Assembly (NCBI RefSeq): GCF_009720145.1
Contig: NZ_CP046253.1
Location: 124,001-188,000, forward strand
Length of the DNA: 64,000 nt
DNA from: Sphingobium sp. CAP-1
Lineage (GTDB): Bacteria > Pseudomonadota > Alphaproteobacteria > Sphingomonadales > Sphingomonadaceae
Direction of reading: 5' to 3'
Part shown: piece by piece, positions 54,688-62,484 of the stretch
How the letters are laid out: each line of letters begins with the position of its first letter
Position numbering within the stretch: the stretch's first letter is position 1
The notes under the pieces: generated by a model
Seen by the model: the letters and a program-made list of their open reading frames with translations, nothing else
The model's database searches: none
What the model was told of the DNA's origin: nothing
Program-made: the position numbers and the translations under genes

Positions 54688-55464
54688 ATGGCCCTTGTCG
54701 AATATGCGCGTGAAGGCGTGATCGGCCGGTTGACCCTTAACCGGCCGGAGGCGGGAAACGCCGTCAGCCCAGAGTTCGTCGCCGATCTTGCAAAGGCGAT
54801 CGACCTCGCCTGTGCCGATCCGGTCCGCGCGATCCTGATCGACGCGCGCGGAGCAAATTTCAGTCTTGGCGGCGATGTCCGTCATCTCGCCGCCGCGGGG
54901 AATGATGTGGCGAATGTCCTGCGGGATATGGCCACCCGCTTCCATGAAGCCCAGCTCAAACTGTGCGAGCTGCCCTTGCCCATCGTGTCCGCCGTCCAGG
55001 GCAATGCGATTGGCGGCGGCTTCGGACTCGCGCTTTCGGCCGATTTCATTCTTTGCGCCGACACGGCCCGGTTTTCGACCGGATATTCACGCCTCGGCCT
55101 GAGCGCGGACGCCGGCGTCAGCTACTTCCTGACCCGCGCATTGGGAGCCAGGCGCGCAACAGCGCTTCTGATCAGTTCACGGTTCCTGTCCGCCGAAGAG
55201 GCGCGAACGATCGGTATCGTCGATGATATCGTCTCTGAAGCGGACCTTCAGGGCAAAGCGATGGCCTTCGCCGATCAATTGGCTTCGGGGGCGACTTCAG
55301 CCTACGCGGCGATCAAGCGCCTCACCGACGCGGCCAGCAGATCGGGACTGGCGGACCATCTCGATCGCGAAGCCACCGAAATTGTCGCCCTTGCGGCAGC
55401 CGATCAGGTGCCCGGTGCGATCGATGCTATCGCAACCCGGCAGCAGCCGGTTTTTCAGGGTTGA
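54688..55464 (+). CDS. Enoyl-CoA hydratase/isomerase family protein
   Basis: The 258-residue crotonase contains GRLTLNRPEAGNAVSPEFVA, DARGANFSLGGDVRHLAA (oxyanion hole), VQGNAIGGGFGLALSADFIL and YSRLGLSADAGVSYFLTRAL. At the second acid position the loop reads Ser-Ala-Asp-Ala-Gly, as in PaaG-like isomerases, not the Glu of classical hydratases. It heads the operon ECH-MaoC-CitE-ALDH-membrane protein. Confidence 0.88.
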   Translation: MALVEYAREGVIGRLTLNRPEAGNAVSPEFVADLAKAIDLACADPVRAILIDARGANFSLGGDVRHLAAAGNDVANVLRDMATRFHEAQLKLCELPLPIVSAVQGNAIGGGFGLALSADFILCADTARFSTGYSRLGLSADAGVSYFLTRALGARRATALLISSRFLSAEEARTIGIVDDIVSEADLQGKAMAFADQLASGATSAYAAIKRLTDAASRSGLADHLDREATEIVALAAADQVPGAIDAIATRQQPVFQG

Positions 55465-55489
55465 ACCAGCAGGGGCACTAAGAATCGAC

Positions 55490-55942
55490 ATGGCCGGATT
55501 ATATTTCGACGAATTGGCACCGGGCCTGATCTTAGATCACGCGACCAGGCGCACCGTTACTGAAACGGATAATGTCCTGTTTACGACGATGACGATGAAT
55601 CCCGCGCAGATTCATCTGGATGCGGACTATTGCACTCGCACGGAATTCGGACAACCGCTCGTCAACAGCATCTTCACCCTTGGCCTCATGATCGGTCTTT
55701 CGGTTGGCGATACCACGCTGGGGACGACCATCGCCAATCTCGGCATGACCGATGTTGGCTTTCCGGTTCCCGTATTCGTGGGCGATACCATAAAGGCGCG
55801 AACCACGATCAAGGAGGCCCGAACAAGCAAGTCGCGGGACGATGCCGGAATCGTTACCTTCGAGCATCAGGCGTTCAACCAGAAGGACCAACTCGTCGCC
55901 CGGTGCCTGCGTGCTGCGCTGATGCTCCGGCGACCGGTATGA
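55490..55942 (+). CDS. MaoC-type hotdog enoyl-CoA hydratase
   Basis: The 150-residue protein shows the hydratase signature MNPAQIHLDADYCTRTEFGQ (the Asn-Pro-x-x-x-His catalytic region) followed by GDTIKARTTIKEARTSKSRD. It hydrates a CoA-bound double bond. Similarity in style to mesaconyl-CoA hydratases and its 4-base overlap with a CitE-type gene suggest that its product is cleaved by that enzyme. The start is ATG 55490, 25 bases after the previous stop. Confidence 0.85.
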   Translation: MAGLYFDELAPGLILDHATRRTVTETDNVLFTTMTMNPAQIHLDADYCTRTEFGQPLVNSIFTLGLMIGLSVGDTTLGTTIANLGMTDVGFPVPVFVGDTIKARTTIKEARTSKSRDDAGIVTFEHQAFNQKDQLVARCLRAALMLRRPV

Positions 55943-56823
55943 TGTTGCGCTCCTTTCTCTTTGTCCCCGCGGATAATGAGCGGAAGATCGCGCGGGGGTT
56001 GCAGTCGGAGGCCGATGCCTTGATCCTCGATCTGGAGGATTCCGTGGCGCCCGACCGCAAGGAGGAAGCCCGGAAACGTCTCGCCGGACATCTCACCAAT
56101 CTCGGCGGGAACATCGGGCCGAAGCTTTACGTACGGGTCAATCCGCTCGACAGTTCCCATGCGCTGGATGATCTGCTTGCGGCAACCCATATAATGGTTG
56201 CGGGCATCGTCCTCCCCAAGGCCTGCGGCCGTCAGGATATCGACCGCTGCGGACACTATCTGGATATGGCGGAGAGAGCGCAGGGTATCGCTCCCGGCGC
56301 CATCGGTATTCTCCCCGTCGTTACGGAGACGGCTGCGGCGGTGCTGAGATTGCCGGAACTCGCTACGCCAATCGGGCGGCTACAGGCTATGACCTGGGGT
56401 GGCGAGGATCTGGCGACGGTGCTTGGCGCCCGTGGGAACAAGCGTTCGTCCGGGGAATGGGACGACAGCTTCCGTTTGGCGCGCGCGCTCGCCCTTCTGG
56501 CCGCGGCCGCTTGCGACGTGCCGGCGATCGATACGCTTCACGCCGATTTTCGTGACGACGAAGGGCTGCGGGCAGCCGCTCTTTCCGCCCGATATGCCGG
56601 CTTTTCGGGCAAGATCGCGATCCATCCCGATCAGGTCGCCATCATCAACGAGATATTCGCGCCGAGCGAGACGGAGATTGAGGACGCCAGGGCCGTCGTC
56701 GCCGCCTTCGCCGCGTCACCCGGAAGCGGCGTTGTGGGGCTTGGCGGCCGGATGCTGGATCGTCCGCATCTTGTCGCCGCGCAACGGTTGCTCACGATAA
56801 CAGGAGTGGCAATTCAATCATGA
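55939..56823 (+). CDS. CitE-like CoA lyase (HpcH/HpaI family)
   Basis: The 294-residue TIM barrel contains LRSFLFVPADNERKIARGLQ, ALILDLEDSVAPDRKEEARK, KLYVRVNPLDS, LPVVTETAAAVLRLPELATP (metal-binding Glu) and MTWGGEDLATVLGA (metal-binding Asp). CitE-type enzymes split or form malyl-, citramalyl- or related hydroxyacyl-CoA. It overlaps MaoC upstream and ALDH downstream by 4 bases each, so translation is coupled. The substrate is not known. Confidence 0.87.
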   Translation: MMLRSFLFVPADNERKIARGLQSEADALILDLEDSVAPDRKEEARKRLAGHLTNLGGNIGPKLYVRVNPLDSSHALDDLLAATHIMVAGIVLPKACGRQDIDRCGHYLDMAERAQGIAPGAIGILPVVTETAAAVLRLPELATPIGRLQAMTWGGEDLATVLGARGNKRSSGEWDDSFRLARALALLAAAACDVPAIDTLHADFRDDEGLRAAALSARYAGFSGKIAIHPDQVAIINEIFAPSETEIEDARAVVAAFAASPGSGVVGLGGRMLDRPHLVAAQRLLTITGVAIQS

Positions 56824-58232
56824 CCGATGAGCCGGGTGCGATCCTCGAACGCCAGCATATGCAATCGCGCGATCCCTCATCGGTATCGATTGCGTTGCGC
56901 AAAGACCGCTTGCGACGCGCCATCGAGGCTCTGTCGAGTCACGAGTCCCGGTTCTGCCACGCGCTGGCCGAGGATTTCGGAGTCCGCGCCCGCGAGCAGT
57001 CCCAGTTGTACGATATCGTCGCGTCGCTCCAGACCTTGCGGCATACGCTCAAACATGTCGATCGCTGGACGCGGCCCGAACGGCGGCCGGTGGACATGGC
57101 GCTTCGTCTGTTCGGGGCTTCGGCCTGGATTGAATATCAGCCCAAGGGGGTTATCGGCATATTGTCGCCCTGGAACTTCCCGCTCTATCTGACCTTCGGC
57201 CCACTCGCCGGGGTTCTTGCCGCCGGCAATCGTGCGATGATCAAGCCGTCCGAACATAGCCCGGCGACATCAAGCGTGTTGTCGGATGCCATTTCCTCGG
57301 CCTTCGATCAGGACGAAATCGCGGTGGTAACGGGAGGCGCCGATGTGGCCGCCGCCTTTTCCGCCCTGCCGTTCGACCACATCGTCTTTACCGGGTCGAC
57401 GGCCGTGGGGCGTCATGTCATGCGCGCGGCGGCGGACAATCTGGTGCCTCTCACGCTTGAACTGGGAGGCAAGTCGCCGGTGATCGTCGGGACGAATCCC
57501 GACACGGCGCTGATGTGCGATCGGATCGTCACCGGCAAACTTCTGAACGCCGGCCAGATTTGCCTTGCGCCAGACTATATGCTCGTGCCCGCCAGGGAAG
57601 AGGCGGCTGTCGCCAGGGGAATCGCTGCTGCTGCGGAAGCCCTCTATCCGAATCTGACCGCCAACCCGGAATATGCCTCCGTACTCGGCGACCGCAACCG
57701 CGAGCGACTTTGCCGCTACGTTGAAGAAGCTCGTATGCGCGGCGCGCGCGTGACCGAGATCGGTGCCTGCTCGAACGACGGCCGACTGCCTTTCACGATC
57801 CTTCAGGATTGCCCGCCGGACGCTGCGGTCATGAAGGACGAGATATTCGGGCCGATTCTTCCAATCATGTCATATGGCTCGCTCGACGAGGCGATCGCGT
57901 TCGTCAATGCGCGTCCACGCCCGCTCGGCCTTTATTTCTTCGGCCGGGACAAGGCCGAGGAGCGGGAAGTGCTGTCACGGACCGTCTCTGGCGGTATCAC
58001 GCTCAACGATGTCGTGTTTCATGTGACCGTTGAGGATCTGCCCTTCGGCGGCATCGGGGAATCCGGCTTTGGCGTTTATCATGGCATCGAGGGGTTTCGC
58101 GAGTTCAGCAATGCACGGGGTATTTTCCGCCAGTCGCGCTTCGATGTCGCACGCATCGCCGGCTTTCGCCCACCCTATGGTGCGAAGCTGAAGAAATTCA
58201 TCGCAAAGAATCTGGGCAGCAGCCAGGCATAA
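56820..58232 (+). CDS. Aldehyde dehydrogenase
   Basis: The 470-residue NAD(P)-dependent enzyme contains GVIGILSPWNFPLYLTFGPL, HIVFTGSTAVGRHVMRAAAD (Rossmann loop), VPLTLELGGKSPVIVG (general-base Glu), GQICLAPDYMLVP (catalytic Cys) and KDEIFGPILPIMSYG. Its short length and GQICLAPDY resemble coniferyl-aldehyde dehydrogenases and fatty-aldehyde dehydrogenases. A C-terminal hydrophobic/basic tail (YGAKLKKFIAKNLG) may touch the membrane. Confidence 0.9.
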   Translation: MTDEPGAILERQHMQSRDPSSVSIALRKDRLRRAIEALSSHESRFCHALAEDFGVRAREQSQLYDIVASLQTLRHTLKHVDRWTRPERRPVDMALRLFGASAWIEYQPKGVIGILSPWNFPLYLTFGPLAGVLAAGNRAMIKPSEHSPATSSVLSDAISSAFDQDEIAVVTGGADVAAAFSALPFDHIVFTGSTAVGRHVMRAAADNLVPLTLELGGKSPVIVGTNPDTALMCDRIVTGKLLNAGQICLAPDYMLVPAREEAAVARGIAAAAEALYPNLTANPEYASVLGDRNRERLCRYVEEARMRGARVTEIGACSNDGRLPFTILQDCPPDAAVMKDEIFGPILPIMSYGSLDEAIAFVNARPRPLGLYFFGRDKAEEREVLSRTVSGGITLNDVVFHVTVEDLPFGGIGESGFGVYHGIEGFREFSNARGIFRQSRFDVARIAGFRPPYGAKLKKFIAKNLGSSQA

Positions 58233-58251
58233 TGATCCCAAGGAGAAGGAT

Positions 58252-59031
58252 ATGACCCCGCCGATCGATCATCCGCTCAATCTCACCACGCAGGCGATAT
58301 TGACGTGGGGCAGTTGGAGCCTGACCGCAGTAGCGTTGCTCATCGCCGTTCTGCTTGGGATGCGGGAGAAAACGCCATTCTACCTTCTGCTTCTTCTGGC
58401 TTCCATGTTCGGAGCCTTCGCTGAACCGCTCTATGACGAAGGTCTGATGCTCTGGTTCTATGAGCCCGGCATCTGGTCCCATTTTACCGCCTTCGGCGTG
58501 CCCCAGCCCAATTGGACCCATAGCGGATATGCCATACTCTATGGCAGCGCCGCCATGATCATCACCAAGTCCATTCATGACGGGGCGATTTCAAAAAGCA
58601 GCGTGTATATCTTCTTCGCGCTGGAACTTGCCATGTCCTGCATGTTTGAGATGTTCGGGATCAACGGCGGCGCCTATGAATATTGGGGTCCGCACGTCTT
58701 TCGCTTGTTCAACTATCCTGTCATCATCGGTATCCTTGAAGCCACGCAGGTCATTTTTTTCTCGTTTGCCGCGATCGAGCTTCGCCGTCGGGCGAAGCAT
58801 CCCTCGCACCTTCTTGGCCTCTTCGCGATATTTCCGATGACTTTCTATGCCGCGAACTTTGGCATCGGCGGCCCGGTCATCATCGCACTGCATCTTGACG
58901 CGCCAGCCACATCCACGGCATTCGTGATGTTTGGTACCCTCCTGAGCATCGGCCTGGTATTCGTCGTCCTGCGGATGGCCGGAAACGTGATGATGGGTCA
59001 GGCCGCAGCAGGAGAGAATCCGGCTGGATAG
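58252..59031 (+). CDS. Integral membrane protein of unknown function
   Basis: The 259-residue protein has about seven predicted membrane helices (for example WGSWSLTAVALLIAVLLGMR, PFYLLLLLASMFGAFAEPLY, FRLFNYPVIIGILEATQVIF, FVMFGTLLSIGLVFVVLRMA). Conserved-looking polar motifs lie between helices: EPLYDEGLMLWFYEPG and EMFGINGGAYEYWG. No transporter family was recognised. It follows the ALDH by 19 bases with AAGGAGAAGG before the ATG and is the last intact gene of the operon. Confidence 0.75.
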   Translation: MTPPIDHPLNLTTQAILTWGSWSLTAVALLIAVLLGMREKTPFYLLLLLASMFGAFAEPLYDEGLMLWFYEPGIWSHFTAFGVPQPNWTHSGYAILYGSAAMIITKSIHDGAISKSSVYIFFALELAMSCMFEMFGINGGAYEYWGPHVFRLFNYPVIIGILEATQVIFFSFAAIELRRRAKHPSHLLGLFAIFPMTFYAANFGIGGPVIIALHLDAPATSTAFVMFGTLLSIGLVFVVLRMAGNVMMGQAAAGENPAG

Positions 59032-59389
59032 ACGGGAAATTCTACGAGAGGTCGGACTGCGGCAATCCTGCAAATATCTTCATGGCCGATGAGTTGCTGG
59101 ACAATGTCATGCCCTACCGGCTGACAAAAAGCGGGACCGGTTAAGTCCGATCATATTGGAAAAGCTTCCAACGAATATTTGGTGCGAGCGAGATTCTACT
59201 TCCGGTCGGATGCAGCATCTCCTTTCAATACATTTACAGGGCGCCCTGAAGCTGGGCAGAGAAATGCATACACTGAACGAAATGGGCAGGGGAGGGCATT
59301 TTGCCGCGTTTGAGCAGCCCCGCATCTTCATCTGCGAAGTGAGACAGACATGTAGTGAGCCGGCCTCGCCGGCGGTGCTTGCCGGCTGA
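59032..59389 (+). pseudogene. Epoxide hydrolase remnant
   Basis: Directly after the membrane protein stop an open stretch reads DGKFYERSDCGNPANIFMAD then ELLDNVMPYRLTKSGTG and stop. Further on, in a second stretch (59156-59389), TLNEMGRGGHFAAFEQPRIF and ICEVRQT appear. These match two late regions of EphX-type epoxide hydrolases (the helix before the cap end, and the catalytic His region GGHFAAFEQP), with the middle and entire N-terminal half missing. The rest of 59390-59601 is non-coding. Confidence 0.72.
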
Positions 59390-59451
59390 ATTTCGCGGCG
59401 TGGGCGCCATTCTCTCCGGTTTGGCCGAACGTCCAGAATCGTGCCAGATAA

Positions 59452-59476
59452 AAACCATGTATTATTTGCATGGTTT
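59452..59476. promoter_or_regulatory. Inverted repeat upstream of the second TonB receptor
   Basis: AAACCATG and CATGGTTT form a perfect 8-bp inverted repeat with a 9-base AT-rich spacer, ending 125 bases before the receptor ATG. This is the usual shape of a dimeric repressor or activator site. Confidence 0.45.
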
Positions 59477-59601
59477 CTATATTGAACTATACTCACAATG
59501 TTGTAATGACTAGGTAGCGATCGGGGAGTCGACAGCATCGACCCCAACCCGGCGAGGTTCTGACGGCCATGATGCGATGGCCGCATAAGGTGGAGGATGT
59601 C

Positions 59602-61977
59602 ATGAAAAAGTCGCCCTTGAAGGCTCGGTTTCTGTTTCAGTCACTTGGCATGGCCGTGCTGGCGCACCAGTTTGTGTCACCGGCATTCGCACAAGCCGAA
59701 CCTTCGTCTGCACCGCAGACTGCCGAGCGGCTATCCGACGACCAACTGGGCGAGATTATCGTCACAGCCCAAAAGCGTTCGCAGTCGCTCAACAATGTCG
59801 GCCTCTCGATCACGGCCGCGGATGGCGAGCAACTCACTAAACTGGGCATCCGTGAAACCGGAGATCTCGTGAAGATCTCGCCCGGATTGACCTTCACCAA
59901 GAGCCAGGACGGCACGCCGCTCTTCACAATTCGGGGTGTTGGTTTCAACGATTACACGTTAGGCGCAAGCCCTGCCGTGAGCGTCTATGTCGATCAGGTT
60001 CCGCTCGTTTACAGCGCCTACACGCAGGGTGCGACGCTCGATCTGGAGCGTGTCGAAGTGCTGAAGGGGCCGCAGGGCATTCTCTTCGGCCAGAATTCGA
60101 CGGGCGGCGCGATCAACTATATCGCCGCCAAACCGACGGCAGACTTTCAGGCTGGCGTGAAAGCATCCTATGGCCGCTTCGACACGTTCGACGGCGAGGC
60201 ATTCATCAGCGGTCCGATCACCGACACTCTGGGCTTCCGGCTGGCCGGCGGCGCAACGCAATCGGGGAACTGGCAGTATAGCTACACGCGCGATGACAAG
60301 ATCGGCGCGCAGGACATCCTGCGCGGTCGCCTGCTTCTGGATTGGAAGCCGACCGATACGCTCTCCTTTCTGTTCAGCGCCAATGGTTGGCGTAACAAGT
60401 CCGACACCCAAGCCGCCCAACTCGTGGGACTCAAGCTACAGCAGGATGCTTCCGCTCTGGGCCTCTACGATACTGAGGAAACCCTGAGCCGGATTGCCGC
60501 ATTCCGGGCCTATCCTCTTGCCCCCGGCGACGCGCGTTCGGCCGACTGGGATATGGGCAGGAACTTGAAGCGGGATGACAGCCTCTGGCAGCTTTCCCTA
60601 CGGGGCGATCTGGAGTTGGGCAGCGGGATTATATTGACCTCGCTGACTTCCTACACGCGCTTCCGCCAGGACTACGGACTGGATCGCGATGGCACGACCC
60701 TGCAAAACGCCGGGGTCGAATCGCGTGGCAATGTCAAAACCGTCACGCAGGAATTGCGGCTTTCCGGAGAGAGCGACAGGCTGAACTGGATGCTTGGCGG
60801 CAACTACGCGAAAAACAAGATTCGTAGCGCAGACAATTTTCTGGTGAACGATTCGACCAATACGGCCATCTTGCCTGGTTTTGGCGTCGACAACGGAAAT
60901 ACGACGATCACGGAGAATATTCGGGATCTGGCCGCATTCGGCAACGTCGAATATAAGGTCACGGATCAGCTAACCATCCTCGCCGGTGCCCGCTATACCG
61001 ATACCAAAAACGACTACACTGCCTGCATGCGCGGCGGCCCTGGCCAGCAATTCGTATTTTGGCAGCTCTCTCAGGCAATCAGCGGCGTTGCTCAACCCGC
61101 ACCCGACGCGAACACCTGCGTCAATATGGATGAAACCACGTTCCTGTTGATCAGAACCCCTTTCCAGAGCAAGCTCTACGAGGACAATGTCTCGTGGCGT
61201 GTGGGCGTCAATTACAAGCCGACCCGTGATGTGCTGCTCTATTCGCTGGTTTCACGCGGCTACAAGTCAGGAAATTTCCCGACGGTTCCAGCGTCGACCA
61301 CACAGCAGTTCGCGCCGGTTAAGCAGGAATCGGTCACCGCCTATGAGATCGGGATCAAAGCGACCGCCCTTGATCGGCGCCTGCAAGTCAATGCCGCGAT
61401 CTTCCACTACACCTACGATGACAAGCAGATTCGCGGACTTGTCATCGATCCGATCTTCAACCAGCTTGAAAAGTTGGTGAATGTTCCCAAATCCCGAATC
61501 AACGGTGCGGAAATCGACATCACGGCCCGGCCGATGTCCGGATTGACGCTTCGGACGGCAGGCACCTGGATCGACTCCAAGGTTCTGAATTTTGTCGGGA
61601 TCAATAATGACCGGGTTTTGGGTGACTATCGCGGATCGGAACTGCCCTTCTCTCCGAAATGGCAGTTGGTTGGAGATGCGGAATATCGCTGGGCGCTCAG
61701 CAGCGATCTCAATGCGTTTGCCGGGGCCAACATCCTCTATAATAGCAAGACCAATTCGACCCTGGGCGCTCCAGAGAGTTCGCGGATCAAGGCTTTCGCA
61801 ACGCTCGATCTCCGCGCCGGAATTTCCGGGCCGGATGACAAGTGGACCCTGTCGGTATGGGGACGGAATGTGACGGACACCTATTACTGGACCAACCAGT
61901 TTGTCACTCAGGATGTGATTGTGCGCTATACTGCAATGCCGGCAACCTTTGGCCTATCGGCGAGCTATCGCTTCTAA
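59602..61977 (+). CDS. TonB-dependent outer-membrane receptor
   Basis: The roughly 791-residue product has a signal peptide ending SPAFAQ and a TonB-box/plug region: LGEIIVTAQKRSQSLNNVGL, ISPGLTFTKSQDG, VEVLKGPQGILFGQNSTGGA, INYIAAKPTADF. A barrel ends FGLSASYRF with terminal Phe. The IIVTAQKR start is typical of receptors linked to aromatic or hydrophobic substrates in sphingomonads. ATG 59602 follows GTGGAGG; ATG 59569 is upstream without a ribosome site. It probably imports the compound degraded by the upstream CoA island. Confidence 0.9.
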   Translation: MKKSPLKARFLFQSLGMAVLAHQFVSPAFAQAEPSSAPQTAERLSDDQLGEIIVTAQKRSQSLNNVGLSITAADGEQLTKLGIRETGDLVKISPGLTFTKSQDGTPLFTIRGVGFNDYTLGASPAVSVYVDQVPLVYSAYTQGATLDLERVEVLKGPQGILFGQNSTGGAINYIAAKPTADFQAGVKASYGRFDTFDGEAFISGPITDTLGFRLAGGATQSGNWQYSYTRDDKIGAQDILRGRLLLDWKPTDTLSFLFSANGWRNKSDTQAAQLVGLKLQQDASALGLYDTEETLSRIAAFRAYPLAPGDARSADWDMGRNLKRDDSLWQLSLRGDLELGSGIILTSLTSYTRFRQDYGLDRDGTTLQNAGVESRGNVKTVTQELRLSGESDRLNWMLGGNYAKNKIRSADNFLVNDSTNTAILPGFGVDNGNTTITENIRDLAAFGNVEYKVTDQLTILAGARYTDTKNDYTACMRGGPGQQFVFWQLSQAISGVAQPAPDANTCVNMDETTFLLIRTPFQSKLYEDNVSWRVGVNYKPTRDVLLYSLVSRGYKSGNFPTVPASTTQQFAPVKQESVTAYEIGIKATALDRRLQVNAAIFHYTYDDKQIRGLVIDPIFNQLEKLVNVPKSRINGAEIDITARPMSGLTLRTAGTWIDSKVLNFVGINNDRVLGDYRGSELPFSPKWQLVGDAEYRWALSSDLNAFAGANILYNSKTNSTLGAPESSRIKAFATLDLRAGISGPDDKWTLSVWGRNVTDTYYWTNQFVTQDVIVRYTAMPATFGLSASYRF

Positions 61978-62275
61978 CACTCCCTGTCTCAGGCTTCCCG
62001 ACGGCGGCATTGGCCGGGATTCTGGATCTGGTTCGTTCAACAGGCGCTGTTTGTCGTTCGTGGGGTTGTTTCCTTGGGGTTAGCGACTCATGCCGCAGAT
62101 GATGTCATGGCCGTGATCGAGAGGGATGCCCCATTTTTGAGGGATCAGGAGGTAGCACATTCTGCGCCGTCGCTTTGGAACGGCGAATGGAGGTGCGTTG
62201 CGGCGCAACTTCCCTGATCAGTCGTTGTGAAGAACAGGTGATGATTTTTGGCACGGTCCGGCTTGAAACAAGTAT
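61978..62275. other. Intergenic stretch without recognised gene
   Basis: No coding frame with recognisable homology was seen on either strand between the TonB receptor and the tracrRNA candidate. Short palindromic pieces occur, such as GTTGC-GGC-GCAAC near 62196, but nothing can be assigned. Confidence 0.5.
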
Positions 62276-62301
62276 AAAAAAGGCGACGCCGGAGCGTCGC
62301 C
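62276..62301 (-). terminator. Intrinsic terminator of the tracrRNA candidate
   Basis: Read on the minus strand: GGCGACGC, loop TCCG, GCGTCGCC, then six T residues. Confidence 0.85.
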
Positions 62302-62351
62302 CTTATCTGTTGCGTACTGACACTTGTTAACTGCCAGACCGCGATCTCTGA
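62276..62351 (-). ncRNA. Probable tracrRNA of the type II-C CRISPR system
   Basis: A minus-strand transcript of about 75 bases is bounded by a promoter-like TTGACT-N17-CAGTAT (62381-62386, 62358-62363) and an intrinsic terminator. Its 5' part (CTCAGAGATCGCGGTCTGGC) would be the anti-repeat. Next, GTT-AACAA-GTGT-CAGT-ACGC-AAC can fold as a nexus-like hairpin. Then AGATAAGG and the terminal GC hairpin follow, an order like other II-C tracrRNAs. It lies 134 bases upstream of cas9 on the other strand. The repeat array is outside the window, so base pairing cannot be tested here. Confidence 0.6.
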
Positions 62352-62357
62352 GTGGTA

Positions 62358-62386
62358 ATACTGGGCGATTCGACAGATGTAGTCAA
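62358..62386 (-). promoter_or_regulatory. Promoter candidate for the tracrRNA
   Basis: TTGACT (five of six -35 consensus bases) and CAGTAT (three of six -10 bases) are 17 bases apart on the minus strand, placing the start near 62351. The weak -10 leaves the exact start open; a start further upstream would lengthen the anti-repeat. Confidence 0.45.
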
Positions 62387-62484
62387 GCTTGTCCTTGTAT
62401 CATCATTCATTTCGGTTGCGCTTTTTTCTTGACCGGAACGGGAGAGGCTGCCTCACTGGCAATGCCAAATCCGGTGGGGACGTG

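Noticed and set aside
62327..62363. An isolated CRISPR repeat on the plus strand
   Set aside because: There is only one copy and no spacers; it is better explained as the complement of the tracrRNA anti-repeat.
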